Shown: positions 44,085 to 54,379 of the stretch, one piece after another
How positions within the stretch are numbered: position 1 is the first letter of the stretch
Layout: each line of letters starts with the position of its first letter
From: Tenodera sinensis
Lineage: Eukaryota; Arthropoda; Insecta; Mantodea; Mantidae
Length of the DNA: 64,000 nucleotides
Reading direction: 5' to 3'
NCBI GenBank assembly: GCA_030765045.1
Contig: CM060961.1
Location: forward strand, 141,364,538 to 141,428,537
Made by a program: the position numbers and the translations under genes
The notes under the pieces: model-generated
What the model was told of the DNA's origin: nothing
Seen by the model: only the letters and a program-made list of their open reading frames with translations
Database searches by the model: none

Positions 44085-44760
44085 AAAATTCAATCTGGTT
44101 ACTTTTCTATGACTTTAATGTCTTCTAAACTTTTACACAAATACACAGTTTTCTTCTCATTGTTAACATAGTCTACATCTTAAGTACTGTCACAACTCAC
44201 AACTGTTTACTTCTCCTAACTTCAACTCAGTCCTTTCAGTGTCTTTCTTCACTTTCTCTGCATCTCATACACTATGGCGATACAATCATTCGATGTTCAC
44301 TCAGTCTTCTTTATGACACACAGTTATGTGCACAGCTGTCTTGATTCAGTGGCACACTGATCCTCTCATGTCTGTAACTGTAACTCTCTCCCCGTTCGTT
44401 ACCTTGTCTGCTTATATAGAGGGGATAACGTCATTGGACCTTCCTCGATTTCCACATGCACACTGGCAATGACGTAGCCAGATTTTTCTCAAAAGCTCTG
44501 GAGAAAACCCCTTTTGGTTCTATCACTCTGATTGTACACACAAACAGTGGCATGAGGCAGGCTGACGTTGAACATGTTACCCGCTCGTTGGCCTGGCATG
44601 TGACATTAAGTAGCCCGGTCCCAGCTGTTTCTCGTTGTGTGCCATGCCTGGCATCACAATATGAAAACAAATCACCTCTCAGCAATACTGGAACAGGAAT
44701 ATTGTCTCCTCTCAATCTCCATCATATGTGTTCTGAAGATGTTATGGTATAGTCAAAGTA
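44085..44760 (-). mobile_element. LTR-like sequence with primer-site-like end
   Basis: On the minus strand a promoter-like CCTCTATATAAGCAG (about 44412-44426) is followed 300 bp later by an ATTAAA (about 44115) and then TTTTGTCACAT, after which TGGAGTCAGGAGTG looks like a primer binding site of the GGTGTCAGAAG class at 59239. GC content is above that of its surroundings. No second LTR or target duplication was found, so the call rests on layout. Confidence 0.35.
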
Positions 44761-45561
44761 AATAATAAGCCCATAGTTAGGATTTAAGAGAAAATCACAG
44801 TTTATGCCTGAATTTATTTTATTTTTCCTGTGAAGTTTATCCTTTGAAGCAATTGTGTTCAGGTAAGAAGTTCATTTATATTGCCTGTCTTTATTTCTTT
44901 CTTTTTTGGCGGGCACCTACTGGTTAAGTTGTCGACTCCACTTAGCTTCCAAAAGGGTTAGTGAGTCATATGGAAGTTCTTTGTTATTATCAAAATAGAG
45001 TCTAACATAACCGAGAATTATGAAGACATGATTTTCAGATTAAAAGAGTATGACAATGTATACTGTACAAAGTGTTTTCATTCTTTACTGATCAGTCTAC
45101 ATGCCTCACAATGTAGAAAATATTCATTATTTTTGTTAGTGTGTTATAAGTCATTTGTGAAATTTTAAAAAACTGTTATATCTAAAACTATAATCACTAA
45201 CATGAGCGCAAGGATTTATATAGTATCTGTAAAGATGCCCGGAAAATCTACTGAGCCTTCATGAAATTATTCATTAGTTCTATTCTTATTATTGCCCTCA
45301 GCTGTGTGTTCTAAAACATTGTACTAAATGAAGCAAAAATACTCAAGAAAATAAAAATAACTTTGCAGTTTCAGTTTTATTGTAAGGCAGTGAGTGTATT
45401 AAAATTATTTTTGCAAGTAAGCACACCATGGTTTTTTTTTTTTTTTTTTTTTTTGTGAGGGAAGTACAGATCACCCCATCTGCCAATATGAAAAATAACA
45501 GTTTTATGTTAATCTTCATCTATCTCTCTTTGGAGGAGAGAAAGTGACATTAGTGGTGCCT
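44761..45561. other. Non-coding, with a poly-T run
   Basis: A run of about 24 T lies at 45431-45454. Nothing else recognised. Confidence 0.5.
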
Positions 45562-45570
45562 ACTTTTGTA

Positions 45571-45868
45571 ATGGATGGATTACACTACTTTCTAACCCAG
45601 ATATAATCCCCAGAGACCAAGGAAAACAGCGGTTGCAGCCTTGCGACTATTGACAAATCACGACTGCTTAGCAAGTCATCTCTACAGAATAGGTATCTCA
45701 TCTTCACCATTATGTGTCCTGTGTAACAATCCAGCAGAAATGAACGAGGACCACTTGAAGACCTGTGAAGCATTAAGATCAGAAGGAACTACAGTTCAAA
45801 AGTATTGGAAAGCACGAATGCTAATGGCTTCACTGCCAGATGCAAGGCACTAGAAAATAACAACAACA
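45571..45868 (+). mobile_element. 5'-truncated LINE copy (about 300 bp), 9-bp target duplication
   Basis: ACTTTTGTA at 45562-45570 and 45869-45877 flanks it. It matches the last 300 bp of the LINE at 13117-14868, including CVLCNNPAEMNEDHLKTC and the GCAAGGCACTAG plus ACAAC tail. A one-base deletion (ATCCCCAGAG against ATCCCCCAGAG) near 45608 and other changes make it non-functional. Confidence 0.93.
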
Positions 45869-46029
45869 ACTTTTGTATTGGATTTCAAAATCACTTTTAA
45901 TTTGTTTGGAACCAAGGATTTTGTTCCTCTCTTTCTTTATAGAAGTTTGACTGAAAAACTTATTTTTGTGTAGCATTTCACACATTTGTAAACATTATAT
46001 ATATTTTGAAATATGAATCGGTTGGAGAA

Positions 46030-46460
46030 TTCAATGTCATTTTGGTTAGAGTACCCACCTGGTGCTGGAGGGTCTGTGCTTCAAATCCCGGCTGTGGCAT
46101 TGAATTTTTCAGTTCCGATTCTACCTCTCAAAGGAAGGGATATTTTGCCAAGAGTAACAACATTAAAATAAATGGTTGGGTAACCCATAAATGAGGAAGT
46201 AGAGGGTTTTTATGCACAGTGAAAGTGAGGTTGTAGTTAAGTAGTGAAATTGGGATAATGAAGATTAGTGAAGTGTATAATGTGAACTGATGAATAAAAG
46301 TTATAAGAGTGAAGCTGATAAGAAAAGTTGAGAAAGAGGGAAAGGGAATAGGGTTGGGAGATGAAAGAAATCAGAAGTAAAAATTAAAGGGTGGGAGCAG
46401 GATAAGATTAGTGAAAAGATAAACATGTGTAATGTGTATGCAAAAGGCATTATACTGATG
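46030..46460 (+). mobile_element. SINE head joined to a longer dispersed body (copy 2)
   Basis: The head has TTGGTTAGAGTACCCACCTGG (box A) and GCTTCAAATCCCGGC (box B), then ATTGAATTTTTCAGTTCC as in family 1. After CTACCTCTCA it continues into a body absent from the other family-1 copies but present, reversed, at 10270-10630. Confidence 0.65.
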
Positions 46461-47700
46461 AGTTATTGTCTGAATAACTGTGTCTCAAGAATGCAACGAG
46501 GTTAATGAAAGCAATAAATGCTTTCATGTTTTCATTTCATTTCAATGCAATAAATGCAGGGAGCCAGTACTTCTGTGTAACATAGCGCGGACCATGAAAT
46601 AAGAATGCAGGCTAAAACTGAACCTGGGTCTCTCATTATGCAAATAAAGTTGATAACATCACTGGTATGTGTAAAAAACGAAATTTTCAGAAGAATTTGT
46701 TTCTTTATCAACATCTGAAAAAAGGAAGAATTTGAGGTTCCAATAAAAGATGTTTATTTAGTCACCTTGGAGTTCTCAACGAAACTAAAGTGTTAGTGCA
46801 CCTGAAAATTGTCTACCTGAACTGATTTTGCAGCACAGGGGAGTAAGAAAATGAGTAAGTCCATTTACGAGGCATATTTTTAAAGTACTGATAAGTTTCA
46901 AAAAAGAATAGAACATTATTTTCCAAATATTTTATTATCATTCATAACCTTACACCTCTCACTCCTTCCGCACTTAGTTAGCACCCTAATTTAGCCACTT
47001 ATCATAACGGGAAACCAGATTTTTCAGCCTTTGTCAAAGGATGATGCCGCCTGTGATAAAAGCCAAATCTGCACTTCCTTTAACATCATCATGGTTGAAA
47101 TGTTTTCCACAAAGGAATTTTTCAGATGAAGAAGCAGATGAAAATATAGCTTCAAAGTTTCTAAAATTATATTTAAAAAATATGCTACAGTTTAAAAAAA
47201 TCTCTTGAACACTCCTCTGAAGCATGTTATAGAGAACACTAAAAAGTTAGGAATCTACCAGATTAATTGTATAGATACTAACAAATTATATATAGGAAGA
47301 ACAAAAATAAATTTACAGAATAGAATGCCAAAGAAACATTAAACTCAAACAGATAGACAAATCACCTCATCACTTCTGGACATCACAACATGAAATAGGA
47401 AAAGAAATTAAATTACTAAAAAGTATTCCATTAACCACTAATGCTCCGATTTTTAAGTGCTAAAAACTGGGGAAATATTTATTTTTTAGTACCAAAAATG
47501 TTAAAAATGTGTGCTAAAAAGTAAAAAATATCTGCCAAAACAAATAAAATATTTTTTTAAAGATCTGATTGGCTGATCTAATAGAAATGTACGTGGTCCT
47601 CACCAGACTTTATTCATGGAAGGGATCACCAAATACTGTACAGTTACAATATACAACCACATGCTTCCTCAAATTTTCAATCCCGAAAGATTGACAATTG
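46461..47700. other. Non-coding stretch, nothing firm
   Basis: AT-rich. Short frames at 46532-46714 and 47034-47225 are unrecognised. Sequence at 47440-47600 may be the 3' flank of the hAT relic that follows. Confidence 0.4.
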
Positions 47701-47706
47701 TCATGA

Positions 47707-49040
47707 TTATCTCAAATTTAAAAAATTATCACTCCCGTCACAAGAAGTAAGTTTAGGGTAATTATAACATGGAATGTCACTAGCATTCAGATCAATAATT
47801 TCTTCATGTTGCTCATCCAACACATTTGAAATTTTACACATTATGTTAAATCCACTAATATTTTCAAACACTTCCTTGCATTTTCTTTTTAAGTTTTGCA
47901 CTGCAGGACCAGAAAGAACATTCAAATTTTTTCCCAATCCTGAACTACTTGAACTGCTTCTCTCAAAGGCATTCCTACTGATTCAAGTTTCCTTATGGAA
48001 CCACACAGGAAACACAGATTTGTAGAAATGTATACTAAGTCATTTCTTAACACTGTCACTTAAAAGTTCTTGAAGAATTTTAGTTGAACTGGCATCTTTG
48101 CAATTTAGTTTAGTTCATTTATGACAGCAGCAAAACCATCCAGGTCTTCTGCATAGTATAGAAATGCGGTCAACTATGTTCCCCAGCAAGTCACCACAGG
48201 TGCAAGAGTCCTTGGAGTTTTGTTCTGAAAAATTTCAGTCCTTTGAGGTGACTTTATGAACACTTTTTTCCCCATTAGAAATCAGTTTGTCAATGTCAGG
48301 AAAAATGGCCCTAATTTCCTCACATATTCTATGCAATCTATGCACAACACATGTAACATGAATCATTTTAGGACAACTAACTGCAAGACCTGCTGCTACC
48401 TTTCTCATATACGGTTCAGCATCAGTCAAAAGTAACAATACATTGTCATATTGTACGCCATTTGGCCACAATACTTGCATTGCTTCATTAAATAATCTGG
48501 CAACAGTCACATAGTTTTCAGCAGACATGTCTTGGCAGGTCAGTAGAAAAGATGACTTTGAAATTTCAGAATCATTCTTCAATACCCTTATAACAACATT
48601 TCCAATTTTCCTGCCAGTAGAATCTGGAGTTTTATCTGTGCTCACCCATATTTTTTCAGTAGTACAAATTTTATGTATATACGTCACGGTTTCTTCCTAG
48701 CACTTGGGAAGGTAATGTTTTCACAAGGTTGATTCATCAGATGTGTCAATATTTATATACTTTGTCAGGAATGTTTTAAACTGAGGTTGGTTCACTTTCG
48801 AGATGGGTGTGTCTGCTGAAACTAATGCTCTGCACAAATCCTCACAATACACTGAAAATTTGGAAGGTTCTGGTGAAGTACTTGGTACTGGATCATAAAT
48901 AACAGTTTTCTTTTTTAAGTGTGACATAGTTGCCTTATGTCTGTTACCACTTATATGTGGTATCACTTGTGAATGTTGGTCTGCCATTATAGCTTTACCA
49001 CATAGCTGACAATACAGGAACTGAAAATGTCGTTAAATTC
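47707..49040 (-). pseudogene. Second hAT transposase relic
   Basis: Minus-strand pieces, N to C: LYCQLCGKAIMADQHSQVIP-HISGNRHK (zinc finger, about 48925-49020), FSVYCEDLCRALVSADTPIS and FKTFLTKYI (48721-48987), then IWVSTDKTPDSTGRKIGNVV, LLTDAEPYMRKVAAGL, MIHVTCVVHRLHRICEEIR (48235-48687), and a distal piece at 47707-47937. These align in order with the hAT proteins at 18260-18846 and 16731-17604. The first acidic motif is altered (DKTPD against DETPD), and stops and frame changes are frequent. TIRs and target duplication were not found. Confidence 0.75.
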
Positions 49041-49099
49041 CATTATTGCACTTGCACTACTTTTCACTGTGGGCATGTTTAATCCACTGTGAAGTCTCG

Positions 49100-49925
49100 A
49101 TATGTAACTTCCCAACACAACTAGAAGGTTCTATAAACTTTGTGGATTCACAAATGACTAATTGACTATACAGTTTAACAAGTATCAGTATATATACTAG
49201 TCGGGCTGTGAAGCGATAACAGGTGTTTATTTATTTCAAGAATATGAAAGGGGAGGAATTTCTGTTCTTATCTTGCATGCTCATGCAGCTAAAGAAAGCA
49301 GGATGTTTATATTTTCCTCCAACAGAAGGGATGCTGTAGCTGACATGACAGTTCATCCAATAATGAATAACAAATTGTGTCATCTGGCATGTGTAATTGA
49401 AGATTAAAGACATGGATAGTGACTCGTTAAAAAATAATTCTGCTGTTGCTTTTATGTGATTTTATGTAAATATGTAAGAATTATTTTGAAAAGGTTTCCT
49501 TTATGCAATTTTTGTGTAATATATGGGAATATCTGAAAATATTTACATACAAAAAGATCAGAAAATATGAATTTTTATGTGCAATAAAATTTAAAATGCT
49601 TGGTGTGGTGCAAATATCAAGAACATTAAACTCAGTTTCAAGTTCATATTAGGATGCAAACAAAATATGCATTTACCTAAAAATCCAAGACCTATTCACC
49701 ACAATTAAATATATGGGAAAGGATATTTATTTATACCAATTTGCATAGAATTGTTTGCTTTGAAATGCTGCCAGCTAGCCTGCATGCTACTTCAATGCCT
49801 AGAGGCTAGAAGAAGTCCGAGCTTTTTCCATCAGATGGCTGAATCATCAAGACCAAGAAAACAAGGGAGAAGATTAGAGTTTCAAGAAACCACCACCAGA
49901 GGTTACCAAGGTACAAAAATAGAAT
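49100..49925. other. Non-coding stretch, nothing recognised
   Basis: AT-rich, possibly including the outer part of the hAT relic. No end could be set. Confidence 0.4.
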
Positions 49926-49929
49926 ATAA

Positions 49930-51170
49930 AAGTGAATAAGATCTAACTGGTCAACAAGTCTAGTCACAGCTGCCACCAAGACAACATGACAGGAAAGAAG
50001 AAACAGAGAGCCAATGCAGCAGTCAAAAATCCTTGAGGAACCTGAAAAATCCAGTGCCGCCCCTGCCGCACAGCCAGTCACCTCGCCAACTCCACAATCT
50101 CTGTCAATGCCACCAGAGCTTGGTATCTTAGCATATGACACAATGCCGAAGCCATCTATCAACTGGACACACATAACACTGCCAGAGGTTGAATATCGAA
50201 TGCCCACATTGAGTCATCCTAACCTCAAGAAGCTGCAGAGTTACAGTGCAGTAGTGTGCAGAGTACATCAGCAGCTTCCAGATTCTCTTCTCCTAAGCTC
50301 TGCCCAATGTCGTTGGCCTTCTCTCATGAAAATGATACGCATCGTCACAGCCAGAGAACTGTCACTGCTAGTGCACCTGTAATTCTGGGACGGGGCAGAT
50401 TACCATGTTGCCTTGGCAATGGGCTCCCTGTTCTTGGGCAGGTGATCCCAGTTGCAGCTAGCTGGGGCAGTCGCCCTACTCCATGCCAATGCTGCTGCCA
50501 CACTACTGCCCCACGCTGTCACTGCTGTGGTGTTGGCACCATCACCATAATCTGCACCAACCACGACCTGACACATCGCCTCTTGTATTGTGCCACGTGC
50601 AATTGCACCGGTCACTTCACGGCCAGGTGACATGCCCCAGGAATCTGTGCCCACAGCCAGCTGCAGCCCTCACAACAACCAGTGTCCAGCTTATAGACCA
50701 TTAATTGTTCAACACCAACCGCCAAAATGCTGACCAACAGGATGCCACAGACAGTAGTGTCCACATCTCTGTGCTCCACAACACCACTGCTCTGCAGAAA
50801 CTCCAAGAAACCCTTCAGACTCTCACTGACCAGGTTGTTGCATGGGAGGCAGCCCTGACTCATGCTCTCAAGGATGTCAAGGATACCATCCATAACCTGC
50901 AAGACTCAATTCATCAAGACAACAGTAGCCACCATGACCACTTCAACAAGCAGCTGGAGAAAGTGGTCACCTATATTAACGACTCTCATATTTTCAAGGT
51001 TCATGAGTCCCTAGAAGACATCCTGCAAGAATACACCAAAGCATTAGAAGCTAGACTCAGCAGCCTTGAAGACATGGTAACATTCCCCAGACCTTCGCTG
51101 TCTTCCACAGCTACATTTATGTCCTCCTCAAGTCGCAGGTCCGTGTCAGGGCATCTGCCATGACACTTGA
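49930..51170 (+). pseudogene. Gag/ORF1-like coding remnant, GC-rich, frameshifted
   Basis: This stretch is much more GC-rich than its surroundings and has open frames in three phases: 50014-50382 (Pro-rich, SSAAPAAQPVTSPTPQ), 50256-50630 and 50705-51163. The middle one ends CATCNCTGHFTAR then TGA, a C-x2-C-x4-H-x4-C zinc knuckle whose last Cys codon has become a stop. The last frame is a long coiled-coil-like region (LQKLQETLQTLTDQVVAWEA, LEKVVTYINDSHIFKVHESL). This combination is typical of retroelement nucleocapsid/ORF1 proteins, but order and family are unclear, and no RT, LTR or tail was found nearby. Confidence 0.4.
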
Positions 51171-52461
51171 TCGGCCCACACGTAATTTTCCTTCATATAC
51201 TCACAATTTTCCAGTTGGTACCGGACACACCCTACCGTAATTACAGAATTACCTTATGTTGTAAAGTAAAAAAAGAATGGTCAACAACAGTCATTATGTG
51301 CTGAGGATGGAAAACAGGTGTCTCCGAAAGTACTTCATATTATATTACCTACCTACAGAGTGATGTTTCGTGTTGACAAGTAAGCTCCTCCTGACTTGCA
51401 ACTATTTTTTTTTCCTTCTACTGCAAAATTAGTAAAATACAAACACTAGTTTTGCAAAGTTTAACTGCATCATGGTTACTCCTGATCAAATGAAGTAATA
51501 TTAATTGTGAACTGATTTTAAACTCTGCCTAGAGACCTATTCTCAAATTGTTCTCTGTGCTTAATGAGTTTTAAAGAGCAAAATATGTAACCCCAAGTTT
51601 CAAATAAAATTTTCAATGGCCAAAAATATTTGGAATTTTAGTGGGAGCACTGAGGTAAACTTTGTTCAGAGACTTTTGACAGTGTCTCAAAAAATTCTTA
51701 ACAAAGTATAAGTTTTAAAACAGTATGTTTTAACATTAAGGGGGGAAATAAAGACAAACTATAAAACAGATGTTTTGGAGGTTGAACAAATTTTCAGTTC
51801 GTAAATTAGATCTCCGACAAATTTTGGCAGTTATTTGATAGCACATTTTGTTTATATCAGAAGTCTAATGCCAAATAATGTGATACATGGGGGTACTGTA
51901 GGTCAAGAGATGAGAAAAGAGTTCCTTCACAAAGTCCCAGAAAGTGGAAACCTGCATGATACTAGTTAGGACACACTAAATGGAAATCCAGGGTGCTTAC
52001 AAGTCACATTTTCAGCAGATTAATGTAGATCTGCAATGTCTGTAGATTAATACAATGTCTGCCTTTCATCGTATAAGTAACTGCAAAGTTGTTTTCAAAA
52101 AGAACCATATTTAATAACTTCTACAATAGAACTGAGCAGCTTTCATTATTAGCAATAGTTAAAGCCAATACTGTTATTCTAAGTAGTAGTGTCAATATGC
52201 CATTAGACATAAGCATGCTCACTTCTTTATGACTGATTGTAAATGCTTTTGAAGTACATAAATGACAGGTATGGCTCAGTGGTTCATTCTTAACTGCCTT
52301 GAAATAATCCTATAGCAGCAATAAGTAACTCCATTGCTTGTGTTTTAATTATATTTTGAACAGATTTAAAGCATTGTCTTTTTATTGAATGTTATAAGAA
52401 TTCAAAGGAGAGGATAAATAAAAACAATTTTGTTATTCATGTGAGTTTTCTTCTGGTACAG
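51171..52461. other. Non-coding, ends in a 3' splice site
   Basis: AT-rich; no repeat or frame recognised. The end (TTTTCTTCTGGTACAG) is a convincing acceptor for the exon at 52462, so at least the right part is probably intron. Confidence 0.5.
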
Positions 52462-52584
52462 CGCATTCACAGATCACCAGACAGCCCCGCAGCGGCTCCA
52501 GACCATGAGGGCCAGTATGCCCTGCGCCAGTTACACAAAAATAACCGGCAAGCCATGAGTGTGGAATGCAAACTAGTATACTAA
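52462..52584 (+). CDS. Candidate terminal exon of an unidentified host gene
   Basis: After the acceptor TTCTTCTGGTACAG the frame from the first base gives 40 codons and TAA at 52582-52584: RIHRSPDSPAAAPDHEGQ, YALRQLHKNNRQAMSVECKL, VY. The exon is GC-rich with varied codons in an AT-rich region, unlike chance sequence, and has a charged, membrane-free C-terminal-tail look. Upstream exons would lie outside the window or were not recognised; it does not continue the zinc-finger gene, which already has its stop at 40710. Phase at the start is assumed. I do not recognise the protein. Confidence 0.5.
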   Translation, partial: RIHRSPDSPAAAPDHEGQYALRQLHKNNRQAMSVECKLVY

Positions 52585-52844
52585 CGTACATTAAGCTTAT
52601 CTGCAGATTTAAAATTGATGACCTTTAATGCAAACGGATCCCCTATATCTCTGGAAACAATTCTGAAAATCCCCATGTTATTAAGTTCTTCACCACACTG
52701 CAGAAGTTGTGGTTTGGTGCACAGGGAGTATGCATAGACTTATCGGTCCCATACTTTAGGATGCAACAGTTGATTCACACATTTATGTAAATTCTATTAT
52801 AAATAATTTTTTTCACAACTAACAAGAAGTGAAAGAATGTGTGG

Positions 52845-53260
52845 CTGATTTCAGCAGGATTCACCTAGAATCCACACTGCTGAGAATTTGATGCATGAAT
52901 TGGCAAATGTGTATGGTGACAGGATAATTAGTCGAGGATTGTGACCACCTCATTCTTCTGACATATCTCCATGTGATTTTTATTTATGGGGAAAGTTAAA
53001 GAATAATGTGTATGCATCAAATTCGTACACGTTACAAGAGTCGAAGGACAAAATCATGAGAGAAATACAATGTGAACTTTGGCAACAACAACAACAACTT
53101 TCAAATATGCCCAGCCATTTCTAGTGCTCCATCCATCAGTGAAAAATATTGGAGAGCAAGAGAATTAATGACTTCATTGTCAGAAATCCAGCATTAGCTA
53201 ACAACAACTTTGGCAAATAAGCAGAATTATTTTCAGAGATAGGGAATGTGTTTGTGTTGA
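52845..53260 (+). pseudogene. Mariner-like transposase fragment, split by a LINE tail
   Basis: The reading includes FQQDS-RIHTAENLMHEL with its second Asp region, GL-PPHSSDISPCDFYLWGKL with the third Asp, then NNVYASNSYTLQESKDKIM. It resembles the element in the inverted-repeat arms (56227-57579). It is interrupted at 53086-53205 by a LINE tail and resumes at 53217. Confidence 0.75.
53075..53216 (+). mobile_element. LINE (second family) tail insertion, 11-bp target duplication
   Basis: AACTTTGGCAA at 53075-53085 and 53206-53216 encloses 120 bp. The insert starts with 16 bases of tail-like filler (CAACAACAACAACTTT), then the LINE 3' end (ATATGCCCAGCCATTTCTAG ... GTCAGAAATCCAGCATTAGC) and a short ACAAC tail. 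Confidence 0.85.
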
Positions 53261-53299
53261 AGGTCATCAATTTTAACATCTGTTGTGATGCAAACAAGC

Positions 53300-53800
53300 C
53301 TAATGTAATACAGTAGTTACTGTTCCCTTCCCATGATTTGGCAGAAGATCACATAGAGGACACAGTGGTGAAGAATATATCCCAATTCTGTTTAAATGTT
53401 TTGCCAGACAATCATGTCCTGTAATCAACCTGAAGGTTGCAACTGCCTTTTTCGAGGATACTCAGGAATTACTATTTGAATGTTTGGTAGTTCCCATCTT
53501 TTATTTTCTGATTTTGCAATAATTTTTTTGAACTCAGAGTTGACTAATCTTTTAGCTGCATAAAATGGTAGGTTAACTATAGATTTCTGTACACCCCTGG
53601 TACCCTTTAGTGCAAGAAAATCAGCTTTGTCATTACCATTCAGTCCACAGTGAACTGGTATCCATTGGAAGACTAGGCGTCTTTGAAGTACTGTTAGATG
53701 GGTAAGGATTTTCCAACATTCTATAATTGTTTGGTTTTTTGGTGACACCTTGGAAGTAATTGCTAGCAATAGGAGTTATAGTAACTACTTTATAGAGAGC
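53300..53800 (-). pseudogene. LINE (second family) RNase H C-terminal part
   Basis: The 114-codon frame at 53425-53769 reads VFQWIPVHCGLNGNDKADFL and ALKGTRG (RNase H C-terminus with H, N and D present), then PNIQIVIPEYPRKRQLQPSG. Sequence below 53425 continues in another frame toward a Cys/His C-terminus. This supplies the segment missing from the copy at 41871-42425. Confidence 0.85.
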
Positions 53801-54377
53801 ACCATATTTTTATGTCCTGGCGGTTACATCGCTTTCTACAACTCCCAGAATGTCTGAAGGACCACACCTGTCATTGGTTTATGGGTCCCATCTACCTGAC
53901 CTGGAGAATTATCAAAATAAATTCACCAACCATATCCTCTGATTACCAATCAGAGGACATATTACATGCCATGACAGGTCCGCATGTTAGAGGTTAAGAG
54001 TTTATAGAAATGGAAAGGTTGGAAAAATAGACTCCCTAGCCCTCGGGAATCCTAATAGCATCAGGGTTGGCAGAGAACAAGAGATGACAAAGGTAAGGTC
54101 ATAAGGTCAGATAGAAAAGTTACAGTGAGGAGCAAAACACCAGTAAGTGAAAGTAAAGTTCTGCTCAGCTTGGGTACCTTGTGGTTGCCATCCACATATC
54201 CCCAAGAGGGGTACATGTATATACATACACACATACTTAAAGGAATTTTCAAGGCGCATGTAGAAAAGAGACAGCAACATCTATGATGTCATAATTGTAT
54301 TATATTCTATCAATTTAGCTTAGTCATCTTTTTATCATGATGATCCTGTTCAGGACATTAGGAGAAATTTGTATTTG
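53801..54377. other. LINE-like leader remnant and a repeat half-unit
   Basis: 53815-54010 has the flavour of the LINE 5' leader at 23880-24010 (GGCGGTTACATC, CATTGGTTTATGGGTCCCAT), so it may be a decayed leader. 54320-54377 matches 55815-55865 (GATGATCCTG-TCAGGACATTA), one unit of a tandem repeat interrupted by the mariner that follows. Confidence 0.4.
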
Positions 54378-54379
54378 TA

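Noticed and set aside
49806..50207. 133-codon membrane-like protein on the minus strand
   Set aside because: Shadow frame opposite the gag-like region, without family similarity or start context.
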